From: Lachnospiraceae bacterium
GTDB taxonomy: Bacteria; Bacillota; Clostridia; Lachnospirales; Lachnospiraceae
Direction of reading: 5' to 3'
Length of the DNA: 64,000 nt
NCBI GenBank assembly: GCA_910576385.1
Contig: CAJTIR010000002.1
Coordinates: forward strand, 183,181-247,180
The notes beneath the pieces were generated by a model that saw nothing but the letters and a program-made list of their open reading frames with translations, ran no database searches and was not told the DNA's origin. The position numbers and the translations under genes are program-made. Shown here piece by piece: positions 55,226 through 64,000 of the stretch; positions within the stretch are counted from its first letter, which is position 1; every line of letters begins with the position of its first letter.

Positions 55226-55900
55226 TTAAATTTCTCTATATCTTCTCTGATAGGAACGTTTGCGATTCGTTGACCAGTCTCTGGCATACACCAAAGTATA
55301 CATCACAAGCGCTGTAATACATCCTGTAATCACGTCAAATACAGAATGCTGCTTTAAAAACATCGTCGACGCCACAATAGAACTCATCAAGACAAAGGAT
55401 CCTCTCCTCAGCCACTTTTTCTCTTTTAACTGCTCACTGTGCATCACTGCCAGATGAACACCTATAGAGTTATAAACATGAATACTGGGAAATAAATTGG
55501 TCGGCGTGTCAACCATATACAATCCCTTGACCAAGGTAATAAAGATATTATTTCGCTCAAATACTCTGGGCCTTAGATAGTGACCATTTGGATATACGGT
55601 AGAGGCAATCAAAAATATCGTCATGCCCACAATCAAAAAAATACAAAGCTTATAAAAATCAGGCACATTTTTGAAAAAGAAATACACCATTGCCAAAGCC
55701 ACATAACCAAACCATAGCAGATATGGCACAATAAAAATTTCCACAAATGGAATCAGATCATCTACAGCCATATGAACCACATGAAAACGCCTAGTCACGG
55801 TCTGCTCCAAATAGGTAAACCACATTAGATAGATCACAAAATATGATAAAATCCACCCGTGTCGGTAATTATAGAAAAACATCTTTAATTTTTCTTTCAT
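55226..55900 (-). CDS. PAP2-family membrane phosphatase
   Basis: 224 residues, six membrane helices. PAP2 motifs: RPRVF (motif 1 side), NLFPSIHVYNS (PSxH) and KQHSVFDVITG (HxxxD). ATG 55900 is chosen for its AGGTGG ribosome site; an ORF extension to 56008 has none. Members dephosphorylate undecaprenyl or phosphatidyl pyrophosphates and inositol lipids. Single gene. Confidence 0.87.
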   Translation of the reverse strand: MKEKLKMFFYNYRHGWILSYFVIYLMWFTYLEQTVTRRFHVVHMAVDDLIPFVEIFIVPYLLWFGYVALAMVYFFFKNVPDFYKLCIFLIVGMTIFLIASTVYPNGHYLRPRVFERNNIFITLVKGLYMVDTPTNLFPSIHVYNSIGVHLAVMHSEQLKEKKWLRRGSFVLMSSIVASTMFLKQHSVFDVITGCITALVMYTLVYARDWSTNRKRSYQRRYREI

Positions 55901-56012
55901 TTGACCACCTTTGTTCCTAATCTTTGGCCCATATGCCCAAAAGAAATAAAAATCCCTCAAACTTGATTTACCAAATACAGAGGACATTCTACTCTCAAAG
56001 CAGACCAATATT

Positions 56013-56141
56013 GATTTTTACTTTGAGTTTCCCCATTTTTTATAACAGCCGATCTTATAGTGCCAAAAGTTCTTGCTGCCTTTGGCAGCATAGACATCTT
56101 GGTACTATGAATTACAAAATGAGGAACTCAAATATTTTTTA
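56013..56141. mobile_element. MITE copy 3, decayed
   Basis: Ends TTGAGTTTCCCCATTTTTTA (56023-56042) and inverted TTGAGTTCCTCATTTTGTA (56113-56131) with internal TAGTGCCAAAAG and TAGTACCAAGAT (inverted) and a GCTGCC/GGCAGC hairpin shared with copy 1. The flanks GATTTTTACT and ATATTTTTTA are only loosely alike, so the duplication has decayed or differs. Confidence 0.65.
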
Positions 56142-56318
56142 CACATTGTCAAACTGCATTATAGCACAGGAAGGAATAAGACACAATAAAATTATTTCCG
56201 ATTTAAGAAAATATTATAAAATCCCTTTTCCTATGACATCAATAAAAGCTCATTATTTATTCATAGACCGCAAAGCATATATTTGTATAATTTATTTATA
56301 AAATATCTCGTTTTTCAA

Positions 56319-56347
56319 TTGACTTTTATGCAATATGATGATAAGAT
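56319..56347 (+). promoter_or_regulatory. Promoter of the alcohol dehydrogenase gene
   Basis: TTGACT (56319-56324), 17 bp, TAAGAT (56342-56347), about 59 nt before the ATG. Confidence 0.7.
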
Positions 56348-56405
56348 TTGGTTATTGTTTACATATTGGCAATTTTGAATCAACATTAATTTTAGGAGGT
56401 TTTTT

Positions 56406-57596
56406 ATGGCACGTTTTACATTACCAAGAGACTTATATCATGGAAAAGGGTCCCTGGAAGAACTGAAGAATTTAATTGGCAAAAAGGCCATTATCGTAGT
56501 TGGCGGCGGTTCTATGAGACGCTTTGGATTCCTGGATCGTGCAGTTGGCTATCTCGAAGAAGCTGGCATGGAAGTGGCGCTGTTTGAGAACGTAGAGCCA
56601 GATCCAAGTGTAGAAACTGTTATGAAAGGCGCAGAAAAAATGCGCGAATTTCAGCCTGACTGGATTATCTCAATGGGCGGCGGTTCTCCCATTGACGCAG
56701 CCAAGGCAATGTGGGCATTCTATGAGTATCCAGAAACTACATTTGAAGATCTGATTACTCCTTTTAACTTCCCAACTCTGCGGACAAAGGCCAAATTCTG
56801 TGCTATTCCCTCCACATCAGGAACTGCAACAGAAGTAACAGCATTTTCCGTAATCACTGATTATGAGAAAGGTATCAAATACCCGTTGGCTGACTTCAAT
56901 ATTACTCCCGATGTTGCTATTGTCGATCCGGCACTTGCTGAAACCATGCCCAAAAAATTGACAGCCCACACAGGAATGGACGCTATGACCCATGCGATTG
57001 AGGCTTATGTCTCCACACTGCACTGTGATTATACAGATCCATTGGCATTACACGCTATTAAAATGATATACTGCGATTTGAAAGCATCCTTTGACGGCGA
57101 TATGGAAGCCCGTGACCGAATGCACAATGCGCAATGTCTGGCTGGTATGGCATTCTCCAATGCTCTGCTTGGAATTGTTCACTCAATGGCCCACAAGACG
57201 GGTGCAGCTTACAGCGGCGGACATATTGTTCACGGATGTGCAAATGCTATGTACCTTCCCAAAGTAATCAAATATAACGCCAAGAACGAAGAAGCTGCCA
57301 AGCGCTATGCTGAGATTGCTTGCTTTATCGGATTAAAGGGTAATTCCACAGATGAGTTGGTAGATGCCTTGATCGCAGAACTGAAATCAATGAATGCTTC
57401 CTTGGAAATCCCCTCTTGCATTAAGGATTATGAAGGCGGTATCATTGATGAAAAGGAATTTATGGATAAACTTCCAGAAGTTGCAAAACTGGCAATTTCT
57501 GATGCCTGCACAGGCTCTAATCCCAGAATTCCTACACCAGAAGAGATGGAGAAACTGTTGAAAGCATGTTTCTATGATGAAGAAATTGATTTCTAA
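56406..57596 (+). CDS. Iron-containing alcohol dehydrogenase
   Basis: 396-residue group III alcohol dehydrogenase, NAD(P)-dependent. GGGSPIDAAKAM binds the cofactor; iron ligands lie in GMDAMTHAIEAYVS (Asp, His), GIVHSMAHKTGAAY and GGHIVHGCANA (His). Likely reduces acetaldehyde or butyraldehyde in fermentation, the exact substrate being unproven. A strong AGGAGG and promoter suggest high expression. Monocistronic, ended by a 15-bp terminator. Confidence 0.94.
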   Translation: MARFTLPRDLYHGKGSLEELKNLIGKKAIIVVGGGSMRRFGFLDRAVGYLEEAGMEVALFENVEPDPSVETVMKGAEKMREFQPDWIISMGGGSPIDAAKAMWAFYEYPETTFEDLITPFNFPTLRTKAKFCAIPSTSGTATEVTAFSVITDYEKGIKYPLADFNITPDVAIVDPALAETMPKKLTAHTGMDAMTHAIEAYVSTLHCDYTDPLALHAIKMIYCDLKASFDGDMEARDRMHNAQCLAGMAFSNALLGIVHSMAHKTGAAYSGGHIVHGCANAMYLPKVIKYNAKNEEAAKRYAEIACFIGLKGNSTDELVDALIAELKSMNASLEIPSCIKDYEGGIIDEKEFMDKLPEVAKLAISDACTGSNPRIPTPEEMEKLLKACFYDEEIDF

Positions 57597-57611
57597 AATA
57601 ATACACTATAT

Positions 57612-57653
57612 AAACTGCCCCCGTCACCAAAACATTGATGACGGGGGCAGTTT
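57612..57653. terminator. Bidirectional terminator, adh / secA
   Basis: AAACTGCCCCCGTCA pairs perfectly with TGACGGGGGCAGTTT over 15 bp with a 12-nt loop, between convergent genes. Confidence 0.93.
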
Positions 57654-57697
57654 GCTAATATCTAATGAACAACCAAATTTTTAATTGTTATCCTTCG

Positions 57698-60262
57698 TTA
57701 TTTTCTGCCACAGCACTGTTTATACTTCTTTCCGCTGCCACAAGGACAAGGATCATTTGGATATACCTTAACATTTTCCCGTTTCTTTGGTCCTTTTTGT
57801 AAAGATTCATCACGGTTGGTTCCTGTCACCTTAGCTACCTGTTCACGCTCAACCTTCTGCTCAATTCTTACATGGAACAAAAGACGTATCGTATCTTCCT
57901 GGATATTGTTTATCATACCATCAAACATATCATAACCGCTCATCTTATACTCTACCAGCGGATCACGCTGTCCATATGCCTGCAAACCAATTCCCTGACG
58001 AAGCTGATCCATATCGTCAATATGATCCATCCATTTACGGTCAATCACCTTTAACAGCACCACGCGCTCCAATTCACGAACTGCCTCTGCCTCTGGAAAT
58101 TCTGCTTCCTTCATCTCATAAGCCTTTACTGCCTGTTCTTTGAGCCGATGCTTTAACTCATTTGAACGAATATTCTGCACATCCTCTGAGGTTACAGGCT
58201 TGAGTGGAATAATCGGAGTTAAAAGCTGATTTAGTTCATTTAAATCCCACTCCTCGCTCTCCTGATCAGAAGAAATACAAGTGTCAACCGTATTTTCTAC
58301 CTGATCTGTGATCATCTTATAAATTACATCGCGCATACTCTCGCCATCCAGCACACGGCGGCGTTCCGCATAAATGATCTCACGCTGCTCATTCATAACC
58401 TGATCATATTCCAACAAATTTTTACGAATACCAAAGTTATTACTCTCAATCTTCATCTGTGCCTTTTCAATGGCACTGGTCAACATTTTGTGTTGAATCT
58501 GCTCATTTTCAGGTACGCCCAGAGTATTAAACATACTCATCAATTTCTCAGAGCCAAACAAACGCATCAAATCATCTTCCAGAGAGATAAAAAATTGAGA
58601 CTCACCTGGATCTCCCTGACGTCCAGAACGTCCTCTAAGCTGATTATCAATTCGTCTGGATTCATGGCGCTCTGTACCAATAATCTTTAGGCCGCCTGCC
58701 GCCTTAGCATCATCATCCAATTTAATATCCGTACCACGTCCAGCCATATTTGTGGCAATGGTAACTGCACCATGCTGTCCTGCCTCTGCTACGATCTCCG
58801 CCTCGATCTCATGAAACTTTGCATTGAGGACCTTATGCTGAATCCCGCGGCGTTTTAACATCCCGCTGAGAAGCTCGGAAGTCTCAATCGTGATTGTACC
58901 AACCAGCACAGGCTGTCCCTTTTCATGAGCCATCTCGATTTCATCTACCACTGCATGAAATTTTTCTTTCTTAGTCTTATAAACCGCATCCTGCAGATCT
59001 TCTCTCAATACGGGCTTGTTCGTGGGAATTTCAATAACGTCCATGCCGTAAATATCTCGAAATTCCTTCTCTTCTGTCAATGCAGTACCTGTCATACCAG
59101 ATTTCTTCTTATATTTATTAAAGAAATTCTGAAAGGTAATTGTGGCAAGAGTTTTACTTTCTCGTTTTACTTTCACATGCTCCTTTGCCTCAATCGCCTG
59201 GTGCAGACCGTCAGAATATCGGCGCCCTGGCATAATACGGCCGGTAAACTCGTCCACAATCAGAACCTTGTCATCCTGTACCACATAATCCTGATCACGG
59301 AACATCAGATTATGCGCACGCAGCGCTAAAATTACATTATGCTGAATCTCCAGATTCTCAGCGTCTGCCAGATTTTCAATGCGGAAGAAATTCTCCACTT
59401 TCTTTACACCATCTGCCGTCAGGTTTACAACTTTATCCTTCTCATTTACAATAAAGTCTCCTGTCTCCTCATGCTCCACACCCATAATGGCATCCATTTT
59501 GGAAAATTCCGGCATATCTTCGCCGCGCACCATCTGTCTTACCAAAATATCACAGGCTTCATACAAGCTGGTAGATTTCCCACTCTGTCCAGAAATAATC
59601 AAAGGCGTTCTCGCCTCGTCAATCAATACAGAGTCCACCTCGTCGATAATGGCAAAATTTAGGTCACGTTGTACTAACTGTTCCTTATAAATAACCATAT
59701 TATCACGCAGATAATCAAATCCCAATTCGTTATTCGTCACATAAGTAATATCACAATTATAGGCTTCCCGACGCTCATCGTTATCCATAGTATTTAAAAC
59801 TACGCCCACAGTCAAGCCTAAAAATTCATGTACTTTCCCCATCCACTCCGCATCACGGTGTGCCAAGTAATCATTGACAGTGACAATGTGCACTCCCTTA
59901 CCCTCCAAAGCATTTAAGTATGCCGGCAAGGTAGATACCAAGGTTTTTCCTTCACCAGTCTTCATTTCCGCAATACGCCCTTGATGCAGAATCACTCCGC
60001 CAATTAGCTGTACAGGGTAATGCTCCATACCCAAAGTTCTTCGGGCTGCCTCCCGGACAGTTGCATAGGCTTCTGGAAGAATCTGGTCAAGAGTCTCCCC
60101 TTCCTCCATCCTCTTCTTAAATTCTTTTGTCTTGTTCCTTAACTGTTCATCAGTCATCTCCATCATAGAAGGACGGTAAGATTCGATTTTATTCACGATA
60201 GGATAAACTCTCTTCAATTCCCGTTCACTATGTGTGCCAAACATTTTGTTTATAATACCCAT
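57698..60262 (-). CDS. secA: Protein translocase ATPase SecA
   Basis: 854 residues, normal length. Walker [16 protein letters not shown]-type [32 protein letters not shown], the [13 protein letters not shown] motif VI and the C-terminal zinc/SEC-C motif [13 protein letters not shown] are all present. It drives preproteins through SecYEG. ATG 60262 is preferred, 7 nt after AGGAGC; a TTG at 60268 is in frame. Single gene. Confidence 0.98.
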   Translation of the reverse strand: MGIINKMFGTHSERELKRVYPIVNKIESYRPSMMEMTDEQLRNKTKEFKKRMEEGETLDQILPEAYATVREAARRTLGMEHYPVQLIGGVILHQGRIAEMKTGEGKTLVSTLPAYLNALEGKGVHIVTVNDYLAHRDAEWMGKVHEFLGLTVGVVLNTMDNDERREAYNCDITYVTNNELGFDYLRDNMVIYKEQLVQRDLNFAIIDEVDSVLIDEARTPLIISGQSGKSTSLYEACDILVRQMVRGEDMPEFSKMDAIMGVEHEETGDFIVNEKDKVVNLTADGVKKVENFFRIENLADAENLEIQHNVILALRAHNLMFRDQDYVVQDDKVLIVDEFTGRIMPGRRYSDGLHQAIEAKEHVKVKRESKTLATITFQNFFNKYKKKSGMTGTALTEEKEFRDIYGMDVIEIPTNKPVLREDLQDAVYKTKKEKFHAVVDEIEMAHEKGQPVLVGTITIETSELLSGMLKRRGIQHKVLNAKFHEIEAEIVAEAGQHGAVTIATNMAGRGTDIKLDDDAKAAGGLKIIGTERHESRRIDNQLRGRSGRQGDPGESQFFISLEDDLMRLFGSEKLMSMFNTLGVPENEQIQHKMLTSAIEKAQMKIESNNFGIRKNLLEYDQVMNEQREIIYAERRRVLDGESMRDVIYKMITDQVENTVDTCISSDQESEEWDLNELNQLLTPIIPLKPVTSEDVQNIRSNELKHRLKEQAVKAYEMKEAEFPEAEAVRELERVVLLKVIDRKWMDHIDDMDQLRQGIGLQAYGQRDPLVEYKMSGYDMFDGMINNIQEDTIRLLFHVRIEQKVEREQVAKVTGTNRDESLQKGPKKRENVKVYPNDPCPCGSGKKYKQCCGRK

Positions 60263-60496
60263 ATACAATGCTCCTATTTCTTTCTGGCAAAAATTGCCAC
60301 ACTTCTTCCGTATTCACGGACAACTTCTTACATTGTAACACTTTCCCCCTCTATAAACAATACTTAAACCCATGAACGAATTATGAATTTTCTATGAAAT
60401 CCCTTTCTATCCCAGTTATTTTCGTGATATACTCAAGAAGAATATATCTATTTTTTCATGATGGACTATGAAAATTCACAGAAAGGAGACTACATA

Positions 60497-60754
60497 ATGA
60501 GTTACTTATATCAAACCCGAGGCACTTGTTCCACCTTGATTGAGGTGGAATTGGACGGAAATGTTGTTAAAAATGTAAAGTTTACAGGTGGCTGCAATGG
60601 CAACCTGCAGGCAATCCCTAGACTGGTGGAGGGACTGACTGTAGAACAAGTAGAGCAAAAAATCAGCGGAATCTCCTGCAATGGACGGGGAACCTCCTGC
60701 GGCGACCAGCTTGCCAAAGCCTGCCGCGCAGCCTACGAAGCTTCTCTTGGATAA
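60497..60754 (+). CDS. TSCPD-domain protein, TIGR03905 type
   Basis: 85 residues starting MSYLYQTRGTCSTLIEVEL. The motif FTGGCNGNLQAIPRLVEG and a CNGRGTSCGDQLAKA stretch give four conserved Cys, as in the TSCPD domain found at the end of class II ribonucleotide reductases. Role unknown; perhaps a metal or redox clip. AAAGGAG precedes the ATG. Single gene with its own terminator. Confidence 0.9.
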   Translation: MSYLYQTRGTCSTLIEVELDGNVVKNVKFTGGCNGNLQAIPRLVEGLTVEQVEQKISGISCNGRGTSCGDQLAKACRAAYEASLG

Positions 60755-60776
60755 CTGCATCATCCTGACATATATC

Positions 60777-60817
60777 ATAGAATCACAGACGCATTGTCAT
60801 CTGTGATTCTATTTTTA
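60777..60817 (+). terminator. Terminator of the TSCPD gene
   Basis: ATAGAATCACAGA / TCTGTGATTCTAT, 13-bp stem followed by TTTTTA. Confidence 0.93.
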
Positions 60818-61034
60818 TCTTAATATATAAAATATTATGTTTTGGATACGAACCAGATAATTTCGTTTTATATACAAAAGAAAGTATCACTGTTTCCCTA
60901 CTTTTTTCTCTATCAGAAAGTATACAATTTATAGGTATTCATAAACCATCGCGTATAATTTTCAGAATATTCTCATGCTTATTTATTTTATTACAATTAT
61001 AAGTACCTTTAATATAAAAATTTTAAAAAAGTTG
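60818..61034. other. AT-rich spacer before the ncRNA promoter
   Basis: Very AT-rich with no gene-like frame. It may contain an upstream activating A/T tract for the strong promoter that follows. Confidence 0.4.
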
Positions 61035-61063
61035 TTGACATTTTCCTTTTTGTTAGATATAAT
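61035..61063 (+). promoter_or_regulatory. Perfect consensus sigma-A promoter
   Basis: TTGACA (61035-61040), 17 bp, TATAAT (61058-61063): both hexamers and spacing are ideal. No protein gene with a ribosome site follows within the next 750 bp. Confidence 0.88.
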
Positions 61064-61069
61064 AAACTC

Positions 61070-61830
61070 ATCAAAACAAACAAAACAGATTTACAGAACA
61101 GGAGGTAGAGACCACCGAAAACAAAATGAACTACCCTATAATTTAAGAAAGGAAGGTATAGTCCACCAAAGAATTAAGTTAATTTTCCCTCTTAATAAAC
61201 ACAGAGGTACAAGAAAGGTCCTAATTAAATTCTTTGAAAGAAGTTTTACAGATGTAGATTATGGACACAGAATTTTGAAACGAATATTCTAATCATAGCT
61301 GATCGGTATTCAGATTTCTGGAATGGGAAATTACAATAAGGTTCTTCTCCCGAATGGTATGATAGAAACTGAGACATTTCACAACGGATAGGAGCAACTT
61401 CATCTAAAGTGATGGTTGTCACGTCCTTAAGAAAAGAAACAGCGGCGTTTTACCAACGCGAAAGCATCCGACCTTGTATTTTCGGAATGGAGAGATCAGT
61501 ATTACCTCTCACAAATGTTAGATATTTGAGACAAAAGGAAGGTTACAAAATTTACAGACGTGATTACATTCTACAGAAGGATTTAAACATTTTACAGAAG
61601 AGATCAAGAGAATTTTCGGAAGAAGCCCTGAATCAAAATAAATAAGAGAACATGTATGAATATCCAGCCGAAAACATTCAGATATGGATACATACGAAGA
61701 TATTCAGAGGTATCAAAATTTCAGAAGAGAATCTTAAGATTTCGGAAAGAATGAGGTAAAGTCCAATGGACAGCATAGTTTAGAAGGCTGCATCAGATGA
61801 TCTTAGATCGGTGCAGCCTTCTTATTTTTT
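61070..61830 (+). ncRNA. Candidate large structured non-coding RNA, about 760 nt
   Basis: Starts about 7 nt after the perfect promoter and ends at an intrinsic terminator. Frames inside (61412-61645 the longest after it) have no ribosome site and no family. Local stems: CCTCT/AGAGG (61188-61205 region), CAAC..CATC/GATG..GTTG (61395-61420), GCGTT/AACGC (61445-61460), GAGAG/CTCTC (61490-61510), TATCC/GGATA inside GAATATC/GATATTC (61658-61705), GTCC/GGAC (61761-61771). ACAGA occurs eight times, three with 19-21-nt spacing (61554, 61573, 61594). AGGTAnAGnCCA occurs three times (near 61103, 61154, 61754). Size and design recall ornate bacterial RNAs such as OLE, GOLLD or ROOL, but I cannot assign a class. 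Confidence 0.62.
61784..61830 (+). terminator. Terminator of the candidate ncRNA
   Basis: AAGGCTGCA (61784-61792) pairs with TGCAGCCTT (61812-61820); CTTATTTTTT follows. Confidence 0.9.
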
Positions 61831-61874
61831 CTGAATGAAATGTAAATCCCCACAACAAAATTGCTGGGACTCGA

Positions 61875-61940
61875 AATAATTAGTTATTCGTTGCTAAACT
61901 GCTACGTCTCAGAATAATAGTTATTCGCTACAAAACTACT
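61875..61940. repeat. Two direct repeats, 38-bp period
   Basis: AATAATTAGTTATTCGTTGC (61875-61894, continuing TAAACTGCT) and AATAATAGTTATTCGCTAC (61913-61931, continuing AAAACTACT) are near-identical units in the gap between the ncRNA and proS. Each contains AGTTATTCG. Confidence 0.65.
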
Positions 61941-61986
61941 GGATATTTCACCTGCAAAGCACTTACCCTCGCAGAAATAAAAGTTA

Positions 61987-62013
61987 CAGGGTACAGAAAC
62001 AATCTGCACCCTG
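61987..62013 (-). terminator. proS terminator
   Basis: CAGGGTACAG / CTGCACCCTG, 10-bp stem (one G-U) with a 7-nt loop, about 37 nt after the proS stop; a moderately U-rich tail (AACTTTTATTT) follows on the minus strand. Confidence 0.65.
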
Positions 62014-62049
62014 CGAATCTATTCTAAATTCTGAATAGCTACAAATGTA

Positions 62050-63492
62050 TTAATACGCTTTTCCCCAATACACCAACTTATGGGCAGGTTTACCACAGCA
62101 GACACACACATCGGAAATTGCTTCCTGGTCATGAAACGGCATACAACGCGCTGTTGCAGTGGTATCTTCCTTAATCTTATCCTCACATGCCACGTCTCCA
62201 CACCACATCGCACGAATAAATCCTGGCTTATGTTCTACAGCGTCCTTAAATTCCTGATAATTTATTACCTCTGAGATATGAGAATCCCGATGTTCCTTTG
62301 CACGCACAAACATATCTTTTTGAATGGTTTTGAGCAACTCTTCTGACGTCTCCGCCACCTGTTCCAACATACACTCTATCTTTTCTCTGGTATCTCTGCG
62401 CACTAAAATGCACTTTCCAGCTTCGATATCCTTAGGACCAAGCTCAATCCGAATTGGAATCCCACGCATTTCCTGCTCAGAAAATTTCCATCCTGGACTC
62501 TTGTCGCTGTCATCCAGTTTGACTCTGACCCCAGCTTCCTTCAACTGTTCCATCAGTTGTTGTGCTCTCTCCAATACCCCTTCCTTGTGTTGCTGAATGG
62601 GAATCACCATCACTTGTGTAGGTGCAATCATCGGAGGCAGCACCAGACCGGAATCATCTCCATGTACCATAATAATACCGCCCATCAGCCGAGTACTCAT
62701 GCCCCAGGAAGTCTGATGTACATACTGAAGTTTATTGTCACGGTCAGTATACTGGATTTCAAAAGCCTTTGCAAAACCATCACCAAAATTATGGCTCGTA
62801 CCAGACTGCAGCGCCTTGCCGTCATGCATCATGGCCTCAATCGTATAAGTAGCCTCAGCGCCTGCAAATTTTTCCTTATCCGTCTTACGGCCGCGCACTA
62901 CCGGCATTGCCAGCACTTCCTCACAGAAGTCTGCATATAAATTCAGCATCTGAACGGTGCGCTCCTCTGCCTCCTGTGCAGTAGCATGTGCTGTATGCCC
63001 TTCCTGCCATAAAAATTCACGGGAACGCAAAAACGGTCTGGTCTCTTTTTCCCAACGAACAACGGAACACCACTGATTATAGAGTTTGGGAAGATCTCGG
63101 TAAGACTGGATATCATTTGCATAGAAATCACAAAACAATGTCTCTGATGTTGGTCTGACGCACAATCTTTCCTGTAAAGGATTTAACCCTCCATGCGTCA
63201 CCCAGGCTACCTCTGGCGCAAACCCTTCTACATGATCTTTTTCTTTCTGAAGCAGACTCTCAGGAATAAACATGGGCATATATACATTCTCTACTCCAGT
63301 CTCCTTAAATCTGCGGTCAAGCTCATTTTGAATATTCTCCCAAATTGCATAGCCTGCCGCCTTAATTACCATACAGCCTTTGATACTGGAATAGTCAATC
63401 AATTCTGCTTTTTTTACTACATCTGTGTACCACTGTGCAAAATCTGTTTCCATAGATGTAATTGCTTCCACCAATTTTTTGTCTTTTGCCAT
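62050..63492 (-). CDS. proS: Prolyl-tRNA synthetase (short archaeal-type form)
   Basis: 480 residues; charges tRNA-Pro. Class II motifs: [53 protein letters not shown] (motif 2), and a C-terminal anticodon-binding domain ([13 protein letters not shown]) with a Cys-rich zinc-type end ([10 protein letters not shown]). There is no bacterial editing insertion, so it is the ProS type 3 kind. ATG 63492 has AAGGAG upstream; three further codons would start at 63501 without support. A Pro-type T-box leader precedes it, and a tRNA-Pro gene lies in the same window. Confidence 0.96.
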   Translation of the reverse strand: MAKDKKLVEAITSMETDFAQWYTDVVKKAELIDYSSIKGCMVIKAAGYAIWENIQNELDRRFKETGVENVYMPMFIPESLLQKEKDHVEGFAPEVAWVTHGGLNPLQERLCVRPTSETLFCDFYANDIQSYRDLPKLYNQWCSVVRWEKETRPFLRSREFLWQEGHTAHATAQEAEERTVQMLNLYADFCEEVLAMPVVRGRKTDKEKFAGAEATYTIEAMMHDGKALQSGTSHNFGDGFAKAFEIQYTDRDNKLQYVHQTSWGMSTRLMGGIIMVHGDDSGLVLPPMIAPTQVMVIPIQQHKEGVLERAQQLMEQLKEAGVRVKLDDSDKSPGWKFSEQEMRGIPIRIELGPKDIEAGKCILVRRDTREKIECMLEQVAETSEELLKTIQKDMFVRAKEHRDSHISEVINYQEFKDAVEHKPGFIRAMWCGDVACEDKIKEDTTATARCMPFHDQEAISDVCVCCGKPAHKLVYWGKAY

Positions 63493-63576
63493 GATGATCA
63501 TTCTCCTTTATTTTATAATTTAATTGTACAAGTTAAATGCGATAATTGTTTTTTATCTTTTAGGGAAGCTGAAGGA

Positions 63577-63830
63577 ATTTCCGAAAAGATAAAAAAATCG
63601 CCGAACATCCAATCCCTAAATAGGGACCGGAAATCCGGCGGTACCACCCTGATTAATGATCTCTGATCATTCTCTCAATATACCTTAACGCGGCCAAACG
63701 GCATACTCTCATATGCAGCTCCAAGGCGGGTTCTGGATATTGATATGGGAGATCTCTCAGCAATGATCCCTTCTCTGTACATCTTCCTATCCTTACTATT
63801 CCTTCTCAACACTTGATTCCATCTTTATTT
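63577..63830 (-). ncRNA. T-box leader of proS
   Basis: The T-box AGGGTGGTACCGCC is at 63637-63650 (minus strand). It is followed by a terminator helix (CGCCG/CGGCG flanking CCCTA/TAGGG) ending in TTTTTTT at 63591-63597. About 180 nt of stem I precede it. Uncharged tRNA-Pro should stabilise the antiterminator and allow proS expression. The specifier codon is probably within the CCCGCC stretch near 63731, not fixed here. Confidence 0.9.
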
Positions 63831-63834
63831 TTTA

Positions 63835-64000
63835 GTAACTATTCAGAGCCAACACTATTCAAAGATGAAATCAGGGTGGCCTGAAATTGCATTTTTGATT
63901 GCTTCGTAAGCATTGTATCCCTGCTTATGTGCCGTACCAACGTAGGACATGATTTTCAGATAATCTCTGGCACCTTCTTCAGTTCGGAAGCAGCCGGATA
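63835..64000. mobile_element. End of an IS66-family element, cut by window
   Basis: The element end is read as GTAACTATTCAGAGCC (63835-63850); IS66 termini begin with GTAA. The transposase C terminus starts 5 bp inside. The rest lies right of the window. Confidence 0.65.
63855..64000 (-). CDS. IS66 transposase (TnpC), C-terminal 48 residues
   Basis: The visible frame reads ...SGCFRTEEGARDYLKIMSYV, then GTAHKQGYNAYEAIKNAI and SGHPDFIFE before a TAG stop. This is the conserved tail of IS66-family transposases. The N-terminal part is outside the window, so activity cannot be judged. Confidence 0.88.
   Translation of the reverse strand, partial: SGCFRTEEGARDYLKIMSYVGTAHKQGYNAYEAIKNAISGHPDFIFE

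Noticed and set aside
60975..61292. 105-codon frame crossing the strong promoter
   Set aside because: Starts upstream of the promoter in AT-rich DNA, no ribosome site, composition not protein-like.
61412..61645. 77-codon frame inside the ncRNA region
   Set aside because: No ribosome site near the ATG, no family resemblance, and the surrounding stems and promoter/terminator layout fit RNA better.
61750..61772. RNase P RNA core, from GAGGTAAAGTCC
   Set aside because: Similar to the GAGGAAAGTCC box but lacks the paired ACAGAA context and the rest of the P RNA fold.
61070..61830. CsrB-type sponge RNA because of about 15 GGA triplets
   Set aside because: In purine-rich DNA of this length about ten are expected, and the triplets are not consistently in hairpin loops.

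Overview
The window looks like a chromosomal stretch of a gut-type Lachnospiraceae bacterium (Firmicutes, Clostridia). It has low G+C, AGGAGG-type ribosome binding sites, AT-rich intergenic DNA, and the Firmicute block ecfA1-ecfA2-ecfT-truA...rplM-rpsI. It also has a T-box on proS, VanW and YkuD cell-wall proteins, and small Lachnospiraceae-style secreted carbohydrases. Genus cannot be fixed from sequence alone. About 85% of the genes lie on the minus strand.

Layout, left to right. 1-4.2 kb: truncated glyA, then a coupled set of a PLP aminotransferase, hisC and a DUF368 (PopT-type) lipid-carrier transporter. 4.4-15.8 kb: a galactan/galactoside utilisation locus: LacI regulator, solute-binding lipoprotein, two permeases, GH2 beta-galactosidase, an unrecognised 611-aa protein, a small zinc-ribbon protein and a cytoplasmic GH53 galactanase. 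15.9-18.1 kb: L,D-transpeptidase and tRNA-Pro(GGG). 18.4-24.3 kb: an AT-rich accessory island with a RelBE-type toxin-antitoxin pair, a three-gene McrBC-like (type IV restriction) operon and a short non-autonomous IS982 derivative. 24.6-31.6 kb: rpsI/rplM, a chemotaxis receptor, truA, the ECF transporter module and trmL. 31.8-40.8 kb: housekeeping and surface genes (aminotransferase plus Lrp regulator, AIR-synthase-like protein, VanW protein, exonuclease, B12/radical SAM protein, lone ArsR regulator). 41-44.3 kb: a large secreted GH43-type protein. 44.5-55 kb: an MntP-like exporter, an MMPL exporter with a secreted heptad-repeat partner and TetR regulator, then a c-di-GMP pair (HD-GYP and GGDEF) and a hemerythrin-response regulator. 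55.2-64 kb: PAP2 phosphatase, iron alcohol dehydrogenase, secA, a TSCPD protein, a 1.3-kb stretch without protein genes, proS with its T-box, and the end of an IS66 element.

How parts work together: the ABC transporter would import galacto-oligosaccharides that GH53 and GH2 finish inside the cell under LacI-type control. The secreted GH43 protein may act on plant side-chains outside. The ECF ATPases and EcfT can energise vitamin-binding S-components encoded elsewhere. GGDEF/HD-GYP, the hemerythrin-REC protein and the chemoreceptor form a signalling cluster.

The most notable unexplained items are four. (1) A probable large non-coding RNA at about 61.07-61.83 kb, with a perfect consensus promoter (TTGACA-17-TATAAT), many small hairpins, repeated ACAGA motifs and its own terminator. 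(2) A MITE family present three times (25.7, 39.7, 56.0 kb) with TTGAG... inverted ends; two copies have 10-bp target duplications. (3) A compact structured element with competing helices upstream of the lone arsR. (4) The three-gene McrBC-like operon with a separate coiled-coil protein.
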